DNA of 33,867 bases from Mnemiopsis leidyi. Lineage: Eukaryota > Ctenophora > Tentaculata > Lobata > Bolinopsidae. The notes beneath the pieces are model-generated. The model was not told where the DNA came from, ran no database searches, and worked only from the letters and a program-made list of their open reading frames with translations. Location: positions 76,041 through 109,907 of the forward strand of contig JH153187.1 in the NCBI GenBank assembly GCA_000226015.1, given 5' to 3'. The position numbers and the translations under genes are program-made. This document shows, piece after piece, positions 27,226 to 33,867 of the stretch. Each line of letters begins with the position of its first letter. Positions within the stretch are counted from its first letter, which is position 1.

Positions 27226-28818
27226 GTCTCCCTCACTCAGAACAGTTACAGTATGTTGCCTTCTATTCCTAAACTGAAGTGAGCATATAGGATCTCTTAC
27301 AATATCGAGTGGAAAAGTTCACATTTGGTCGATTGATAGCTAAAAAAGTGTTCAAGTTCGAACCATTATTTGTTGCAATTAGATACAGATTCGCACATTG
27401 CTAAGTTTCTGGTAAATTTATAGGATTTGAGGATAAAATGGTGTAATTGATACTTTGATTAGGACATGAGTTACACTTACAAGTAATACTTGAAAACATA
27501 AGTAAGATTCGTTCAGCAAGCTTGCAATAAATCATGATCATGAACTCACAAAAATAACATCAGGTTAATCAATCTCAACATTTCAAGTGAAAAACGAATT
27601 ATCATTCAAAACAATATGACTAAATTAATCATATATGTAAAATCAAATCTCAATGTTTCGGTCAAATAAGTGGTTTGATGGACTTGTCCAAATACAACAT
27701 CAGAAAACAAACATACAGTATGTATCTTATCGAAATCATGTTTTTAATGACATGAAAACTTCTTGTAAATTTATGTCTTAATCTAATAAGTTCCAAAAAA
27801 TATAATCGAAAACTATTACAATATCAAAAAGTTTCATTTTTGATAAACAGAGTTGAAGACGTTCACACTTGCACCACAAGCAGTAAGGAAAAACCATGTG
27901 AGTGACGCCTGGTTTACCAATGATAAGTCAGATAGAAGTAATCTTTTAATTAACGCCAAGGAAAATATGTCAAGTAATGCAAGACAACTTCCAACTCCCT
28001 TTTTTACTATTTAAACAAAAAATATTTGATCAAGAAAAACATGACTGTTTACTATTTATTTAACTGTTTATGTCTAATGCCTAATTGCAAAGGTCCAAAA
28101 TGTAGTAGAAAAGGGTTAGTTATGAAAATTGTGGAAGGGAATAGGGTTTGGCATGCATTTGGTACCTTACTTTAAAAAATATTAAGCGCCTGGCTTTACC
28201 TTTCATTTGGAAACTGAAAAGGCACCATTGCAATGTAAAAGGGAGGCAAGAGGAAATAAGTTGAGAGCTTTAGTTTGGGTTCGACCACATTTTTATGCCT
28301 GCGTCAATAAAGCAAGTTCACTTAAGGATACTATGCCATCAGTTATATTCAAGAGATCTAAATATACCACTTTAAAATGAAGCAACTTTTATATCAATTT
28401 AAACATCTGCATCATTCAAAAATATGTAAGACTACCAGGTCTTAAAAATATGGTATTTAAGTCAAAATTTGAGTGTTTATTAGCCAAAATACCAACAGAA
28501 AAACGACATATAATATACAATACACATACTTTGCATTTGTGAATCGTCCAATAAAGCCCAAGGACATTGTGACTTTAACATAATTTCCTTTAAACAGATT
28601 TAAGTTCAAATAGAGAGAGATATGTAATATTGTATGATAGATAGTTATAATATATTTTCAAACAGTGTCACTGAAGTCTTCATTGATACAGTGCCTAAAA
28701 CTAGAAGCAGCACAGTTAACGAGTTTCCCTTATCTCTGCTTAATAGCTTCAGTTCATACTGAAAAGGAAATGTATGATCTGGGTTGTTTTGGTAATAAAA
28801 TGAGCCATTTTTCATATT
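27226..28818. other. Intergenic between STX8 and a zinc-finger gene (both minus)
   Basis: AT-rich with no supported exon, tRNA or repeat family. A minus-strand AATAAA at 28476-28481 lies about 340 bp after the stop of the zinc-finger gene and is a candidate poly(A) signal. The segment next to 27226 should hold the STX8 promoter. Confidence 0.45.
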
Positions 28819-29895
28819 TCAGGAAGTAATGAGTTGTTCGACTTCGTCAATGTAAGCAGTAGAGGCAGCTTGTGCTTGGGTAGTTGGTAGAGTGCTTGTA
28901 CCTAAGTCCAAAGTTCCACTTAAATTGCCTGTACTAGCCGTGACAATTTGAGATGGTTTGTTTTCTTCTTTTACAGTAGAAACTGGTTTACTTGGCATGG
29001 TCTGCAGTTCTGTTAAAATGCTACTGTATGATGAGCAAGGAATCTGAACTGGAATTGTGATCCCTTGGGCATGCTTCTTTCGGCAGCTCTTCTCATGAGA
29101 TGTTTTATAAAGTTTCAGTGCAAATCTTTTGTCACACCAATCACACTTGAAATTTTTGATACCACTGTGGAGAATCAGGTGGGTTTTAAAGCTACTCTTT
29201 TGAGAATACATCTGACCACAGAGCTTGCACTGAAATGGTTTTTCGTTCTTGTTTTTGTTTCTTTGAGCAAAATCATCCAAGTTCAGTAGGGTATGCTGCT
29301 CTGATGCTTGTGGTTCATACTTCACATGATGTGGTCGGCTTTGATAATGAGCAGTATTGAGATCCATCAAGTTGATGTGAACTGGTCCATTCTGTTGAGT
29401 GTAACTTTGGGGCAAGGATGTCGAGTTGTACCCTTCTGAGTGTGATATTTCGGAAGCTGAAGAAATGACCTTGAGATGATCAGAAGCAAAGTTGGCGATG
29501 GATATCTGCTGACCATGAAATTTATTTTGATTTAACTGCATTGGACCAGCAAATACCTGTGGTACATTTCCAGCATATTTGCCTCTAGAATGATTAGATG
29601 GCTCTCCAGATGTCGATCCAGGCTTTGCTTTACAACTCTTCTCATGAGTTGTCTTGTATATCTTTAGTGCAAACTGTTTGCCACAATAAGAACAGTGAAA
29701 ATTTTTCTCCCCAGAGTGTAGGATGAGATGAGTGTTCAGAGAACTTTTTTGAGTAAAGCTATTGCCACACAAATGACAAACATAAGGTTTTTCTTTAGTG
29801 TGAACTCTCATATGCACTTGAAGGCTACTATTTGAAGCGAAGACTTTCCAGCACACTGCACACTGCCGTTTTTTAGATAAAGTTTTAGCATCCAT
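28819..29895 (-). CDS. C2H2 zinc-finger protein with duplicated finger pair
   Basis: An intact 358-aa frame without introns. Five fingers: 12-32, 40-60 and 68-88 near the N-terminus, and 223-243 and 251-271 after a Gln/Ser/His-rich linker of about 130 residues. Fingers 3 and 5 are C2HC, both ending HEKSC. Fingers 2-3 and 4-5 are a clear internal duplication (SSLNTHLILHSG/SSFKTHLILHSG, FALKIYKT/FALKLYKT). Finger 1 to 2 has a TKEKP linker of the DNA-binding type. The C-terminus is Ser/Thr/Ala-rich and resembles an activation or interaction tail. It is likely a nuclear transcription factor; no orthologue is named. An acceptor-like gatcattcag ends 1 nt before the ATG, so an untranslated exon or leader may precede it. 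Confidence 0.85.
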   Translation of the reverse strand: MDAKTLSKKRQCAVCWKVFASNSSLQVHMRVHTKEKPYVCHLCGNSFTQKSSLNTHLILHSGEKNFHCSYCGKQFALKIYKTTHEKSCKAKPGSTSGEPSNHSRGKYAGNVPQVFAGPMQLNQNKFHGQQISIANFASDHLKVISSASEISHSEGYNSTSLPQSYTQQNGPVHINLMDLNTAHYQSRPHHVKYEPQASEQHTLLNLDDFAQRNKNKNEKPFQCKLCGQMYSQKSSFKTHLILHSGIKNFKCDWCDKRFALKLYKTSHEKSCRKKHAQGITIPVQIPCSSYSSILTELQTMPSKPVSTVKEENKPSQIVTASTGNLSGTLDLGTSTLPTTQAQAASTAYIDEVEQLITS

Positions 29896-30129
29896 CCTGA
29901 ATGATCAATATTACAATATATTCACAATCAAATGAGAATTTAAATGTGGATAGATCATTTTTCAAAAAAGGATAAGTCAGCTAGGGGTGATGTGTGGAGG
30001 GTGAAGAAGATGACAACAATTGTTTAAAAATTTCACCTACATTCAGGTATCGTGGTCAGACGGTCAACAGATTTTGACCATGACCAAGGAATAATCCAAA
30101 TTTTTAATGGGTAAAAAGGTGAACACATA

Positions 30130-30746
30130 ATAAAACAAAATTGATGGTACACAACGCCCTAAACTCCCTCTCCACATCAAACCTTATCAGTGTGGAATGG
30201 ATCCCTGGACATGGTGGACATGACGGAAATGAAACAGCGGACAAACTTGCTAATATTAGAAATCCCAGTTACAGCCAATCACTTAGCGAGGAAAAAGACA
30301 AACTACCACTACCACAATCCTTCTTCAAACGCAAAATCGTCGAACACATTCACCAGAAACACAACAAACGTTGGCAAGACTGTAACATAAGTAAAACACA
30401 AAACAGCTTATCTCCCGGATACTCAACTACAACCATAACGGCCAACACTTGTTCAAGCTTAACAGTTAACACTGACATACTTAGACGACTGACCAGACAT
30501 AACAATCTTAATCACTTTCAGAACAAACTGGACGGTACAACCTCCCCAACATGCAGCTTCTGCAATGAACACTTACATGAAACAGCACTTCACCTCATAT
30601 GCACATGCATCAGATTTAGCCACACAAGACAGAACACATTTGGCAAATCACCAATAACGATACCAGAAGTGATACAATCCATCAAAAACTCGAAATCGCT
30701 TAACCTAGAATCACTCCTACAATTTGTCAGTGATAAATCACTCTAA
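30130..30746 (+). mobile_element. 5'-truncated non-LTR retrotransposon: RNase H C-terminus and zinc knuckle
   Basis: A 201-aa frame begins within an RNase H domain. VEWIPGHGGHDGNETADKLA is the conserved C-terminal RNase H motif of LINE elements carrying RNase H (Jockey/I-type). A Cys-His motif follows (CSFCNEHLHETALHLICTC), typical of the end of such ORF2 proteins. Everything upstream (endonuclease, reverse transcriptase) is missing, consistent with 5' truncation during target-primed integration. The remaining frame is uninterrupted, which suggests a fairly young copy. Confidence 0.8.
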
Positions 30747-31082
30747 CATCACTAACACAAGTCTAAGCAAATGACCAAAACACACTTCGTAACTTTCTAC
30801 CTACACTCTACAGTCAAAGATCCTGAACAACACAGACTATCTGACATGTCTCCCAACGTATATCTGTCTCTCCACGACGCGGATCGGGAATGCTCCCGAG
30901 TTGATGACATCTGTACTTGCGGGAGAAGAACTTGTCAATAGAGCACCGCTATATTTTGGAAACGCCAAGCACTACGCCACACTGCACTGCAAACCGTTTA
31001 TTCACTAGAATGCATCTTTAAACTAATATTTCTTCTTAAGGATAATCCTACATTAAACATTTCCCACCCCATCAGAAGTAGA
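30747..31082. other. Probable 3' UTR of the LINE fragment and junction
   Basis: No coding frame. The first 200 bases may be the LINE's 3' UTR. No poly(A) or simple-repeat tail and no target duplication was found at its end. Confidence 0.35.
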
Positions 31083-32063
31083 TTAAAGTAGTCGGAGATT
31101 AAAGAGGGTGCTAAAGCCAAAAACCTCAAGGCTGCAATGGTTTTCATAGATTTCAAGGAAACGTTTGACAGCCTGCATAGAGGTCTGCTCATGAAGATTC
31201 TGAAGGTTTATGGCATACTGGAGACCATAGTGGAGCTTATAGCTGAGATGTACACAGGTACAACGGCCAAAGTAGTTACAGCAGATGATATAACAGAGGC
31301 ATTCGATATCCTGGCATACTGCAGGGAGACACTTTTGCCCCATACCTGTTCATCATTGTTGATGATTATATCATGTCTTTAGCCATTGATGATGATGACT
31401 CAGATTATGGGTTTACTCTAAGGCCGGCACCGAGTAGGAGAATAGGTAGTCAGAAGCTTGCAGATGGTGAGTATGCAGACAATGTTGCTATGATTAGGGA
31501 CACCATAGGAGGAGCAAACGACTTTTTTTACCTCGGAGCTTGGATAGCAACAACAGAGAGAGACCTTAAGGTTGGGAAATCCAAAGCATGGGCGGTTTGC
31601 CGTAAGCTCAAGAAGATATGGAAGTCTGACCTGAGGTAAAGTATGAAGATCCGTCTGTTTGTTGCAACAGTCGAATCAATGGCTCAGAGACATGGACACT
31701 GACTGAGACATTGAAGAAAAGCATTGATGGCTGTTACACTAAGATGCTTAGGATGACCTTGAATATAGACTGGAGGCAGCACAAGACCAATAAAGAAGTC
31801 TATGGTAACCTGCCAAGGGCAACCATGAAAATCCAGGAGCCTAGGATGCCACTAGCGAGCCATTTCCAACGACACCTGGAACTAGTTGCCAATCACCAAC
31901 TTATTTGGGAACCAAATCAAGGAGGGGAAGACCAGTCAGGACATTTGTTAATAGCATACGGGCTGACACCGGACTGAGTGACACTGGAGAAATTGGTGGA
32001 CTTATGGCTGATAGAGTGCTATGGAGACAGCGCATCGATACTCGGACGCTGAAGCCGCCTTAA
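31083..32063 (+). pseudogene. Decayed RTE-like reverse transcriptase fragment
   Basis: Three successive frames read as one broken protein. Frame 1 (from 31137) has MVFIDFKETFDSLHR, the reverse transcriptase palm block with the first catalytic Asp. After a small frame shift near 31310 comes LQGDTFAPYLF, then KLADGEYADNVAMI, where the catalytic YADD is YADN. The C-terminal part (LGAWIATTERDL, CRKLKKIW) and the stretch at 31711-32063 complete the fragment. This pattern is characteristic of RTE/endonuclease-reverse-transcriptase elements common in marine invertebrates. With at least two frame breaks and a changed catalytic site it is inactive. It differs from the RNase H element just upstream, which belongs to another clade. 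Confidence 0.8.
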
Positions 32064-32201
32064 GTCTAATTAAGTCAAGCATCAAGTAATTTCATTAATG
32101 ATTAAGCACTAAGAAGTGACCGAAAATTTTTGTGTGCATTTAATGACCCGTTAGATAAAGTTGTACAGTCAAAATGTACACTGATTTTATTAAAAGTTGC
32201 T

Positions 32202-32496
32202 ATTTATTCTTATCGGCTGGGTGGTGTAGTGGTTTCATTTACGCCTCCCACGCGGCAGACCGGGGTTCGATCCCGGGCTGTGGCAAGTCGGCCAGTCACC
32301 AGACTGTGTCTGGTACAGCTTCAGCTGGAAATGCACACTCCCTAGCTCGTAAGGTTAACCCCCTTACAGCTAGTTTAGTGCCTCGGTACGGAGTGGTTTA
32401 GGGTTACAGAAAAGGAGATGAGCACCTCAGGCCATCCCGTCTAAGGGAGTGACCTAAATTTGCATTGCATTGTATTGCATTGCATTTATTCTTATC
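32202..32496 (+). mobile_element. tRNA-Gly(CCC)-derived SINE with perfect target duplication
   Basis: The body, 32215-32483, is bounded by identical 13-bp direct repeats ATTTATTCTTATC (32202-32214 and 32484-32496). The head matches tRNA-Gly(CCC): A box TGGTGTAGTGG (32222-32232), anticodon arm ACGCCTCCCACGCGG, and B box GGTTCGATCCC (32264-32274). A tRNA-unrelated body of about 170 bp follows, then a (TTGCA)n-type tail at about 32461-32483. The tRNA part is too diverged in its acceptor stem to be functional. The intact duplication indicates a recent insertion. Confidence 0.92.
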
Positions 32497-33158
32497 ATTA
32501 GTACTCTAATCTTGAAATCTGGTGAAATACTGCGTTTTTACTGATTAAGAATGCAAATTTTAAAGAAATGACTGCAAATTAAACACCAAAAATCAAAGTT
32601 TTTTGCATAAACGGTGGGGGGTCCAAATAGTGATGATGTCATTATGGTAATTGGCCTCTGAAATTTAGGGGGCGTTTGCTCATGATGATGAATGATGACA
32701 GAGGGGGGAGGGGGTAAAAAAGGCGGAAAATTTGCTGACGTCATATGTGAACAACCCCTAAGGTGTAAATTAGAGAGCAATTTCTATGTTAGGGAACATT
32801 TTTAGAGTTAAAGAATATGGGGCAATTTAGGGAGCTAAGTTAAGAAGCATTCTCATAGTTAGAAAAATGTGCAAATTGGGAAGCATTTTCTAAGTTAGAA
32901 AGCATTCTCTGAGTTAGGTAAAAAGTAGGTTTTTGCCAAATGCTTGGGGCGCAACATGTGTAGTTGAGCATAAATCCCTAATTAATTTTAATTTTTCCCG
33001 AAGATGACCAAAACCTCATTGCTACAATCTAGCAATTCCAGCACTGTTTATCAAAGTAAGGTACTGTTACTTATTATAGACATACTTACAATAGGTACTA
33101 TAAAGAAGATGGCACAGGCAAATGCTCTTAGCGCACTCCTCTAGGATTAACGGATCTG
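32497..33158. repeat. Repeat-rich tail: G-run/TGACGTCA segment and degenerate tandem
   Basis: From about 32612 to 32755 purine-rich G runs, GATGATGTCAT, GAGGGGGGAGGGGG and TGACGTCATATG form a pattern like the ends of dispersed repeats in invertebrate genomes; no boundaries could be set. From about 32770 to 32920 a degenerate tandem with a GTTAG(A)AAGCATTCTC-type unit occurs several times. No gene is seen. Confidence 0.45.
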
Positions 33159-33226
33159 GTATTTGAACCCCCAATCTCCTGCATAGAAAGTCGGGGTAGA
33201 TACCACTACATTATACCACTACACCA
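33159..33226 (-). mobile_element. tRNA-derived SINE-like relic with doubled A box
   Basis: On the minus strand an A box TGGTGTAGTGG (33216-33226) is followed 10 bp later by a second copy of its core, GTAGTGG, and a B box GGTTCAAATACC (33159-33170). Spacing is slightly long because of the duplication. No intact cloverleaf, tail or target duplication was found. It is distinct from the SINE at 32202 and probably derived from another tRNA. Confidence 0.55.
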
Positions 33227-33867
33227 CCAACCCATATACTTTCCAGAATGGCTTTAGATGAATTAGAGTTGAAAATATGTACATGAAGAGATAAGGAGGA
33301 ATTTAAATAACATGATAAATACAGTACAAACAAAAATTAAAAACTTAAGGCTTTGGTATATATATTATTAAGCATACCTATACAGGGTACACTTAGTATA
33401 GCTGGGTGCCGAAATAACAGTTTAATACTAAAACAATGATGTTTGATATTTAGAATGATTATGTGTGATGATGCTGGTATCATTATTTATTATTCAGTAT
33501 AAATTTATCTATAATGATATGGTCTGTGTTGGTTTTGGTCTTGGTTTTCTTTTATGTTTTACCAAGCCAACTACGTGTGCGTCGCGATTTGTGCGCTCAA
33601 TGCTGGGCCACCCCACACTCTTTTACCAATTTATTGTTCGAGTGTGAGAATGAAATATATTTATGGTTTGATTTATAAAATGCTGTAAATAAAATTATCG
33701 TTTTCCTTGGAAATTATCGTTTTCCTTGAAATTCTCAGGAGTAAGTCTCTAGGAGGACCTGAGGACGAGATTATGACATTTAACATCGTTATGTAACATC
33801 TCGAAACCGGTTGTCTATTTCCGTGAAAGATTATTCAACTTGATCTGTGTTTAATTATTGAAGCTTT
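33227..33867. other. Intergenic to window end; short tandem duplication
   Basis: No supported gene. The 18-bp sequence AAATTATCGTTTTCCTTG is present twice (33692-33709 and 33711-33728). Short plus-strand frames (for example 33465-33647) show no family features. Confidence 0.5.

Noticed and set aside
32215..32287. Functional tRNA-Gly gene
   Set aside because: A and B boxes match, but the acceptor stem does not pair properly and the segment is the head of a SINE with its own target duplication.

Overview
This is nuclear DNA of an invertebrate animal. The window is AT-rich and has GT-AG introns, C2H2 zinc-finger genes, an SMN-complex gene (GEMIN8), non-LTR retrotransposon remains and tRNA-derived SINEs. 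Heavy nesting of genes inside introns and acceptor-like AGs just upstream of many start codons would fit a non-bilaterian or other marine invertebrate. The phylum cannot be fixed from the sequence alone. A 10-N assembly gap lies at 19613-19622.

Left part (1-12 kb): a (TG)n microsatellite, then GEMIN8 (minus) and RNF123/KPC1 (minus, two exons; the first exon at 5876-5961 was found by splice-phase matching). A gene-poor stretch at 6-10.5 kb follows. It holds a tRNA-like SINE, decayed coding-like pieces and a GC-rich island in which the heptamer GCGAAGC recurs as hairpin loops. A single-exon coiled-coil gene (10577-11731, plus) ends this part.

Middle (12.4-27.2 kb): two long, convergent, multi-exon genes act as hosts for other genes. 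EEF2KMT (plus, seven exons, 12396-20944, 299 aa) carries an antisense intronless seven-helix membrane protein gene and a START-domain-like fragment in intron 3, a MULE-like element with an 11-bp target duplication in intron 5, and a fold-back element spanning the assembly gap in intron 6. STX8 (minus, seven exons, 27225-21612, 225 aa) carries two intronless same-strand genes in its last intron: TIPRL and a ten-finger C2H2 gene. The start codon of the zinc-finger gene is the last of five tandem copies of an 'acceptor + ATG + ten codons' unit.

Right part (27.2-33.9 kb): a second C2H2 gene with an internally duplicated finger pair, a truncated RNase-H-type LINE, a decayed RTE-like reverse transcriptase, a young tRNA-Gly(CCC)-derived SINE with a perfect 13-bp target duplication and a (TTGCA)n tail, and another tRNA-like SINE relic.

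The genes are housekeeping genes of separate pathways: snRNP assembly, ubiquitylation, eEF2 methylation, endosomal fusion and PP2A-family regulation. They do not form a functional cluster. The unusual content is architectural: nested intronless genes, a tandemly multiplied start-codon module, and several hairpin-rich elements. Exon structures were assembled by hand from splice-site consensus, reading phase and similarity to families known to me; no database search was run.
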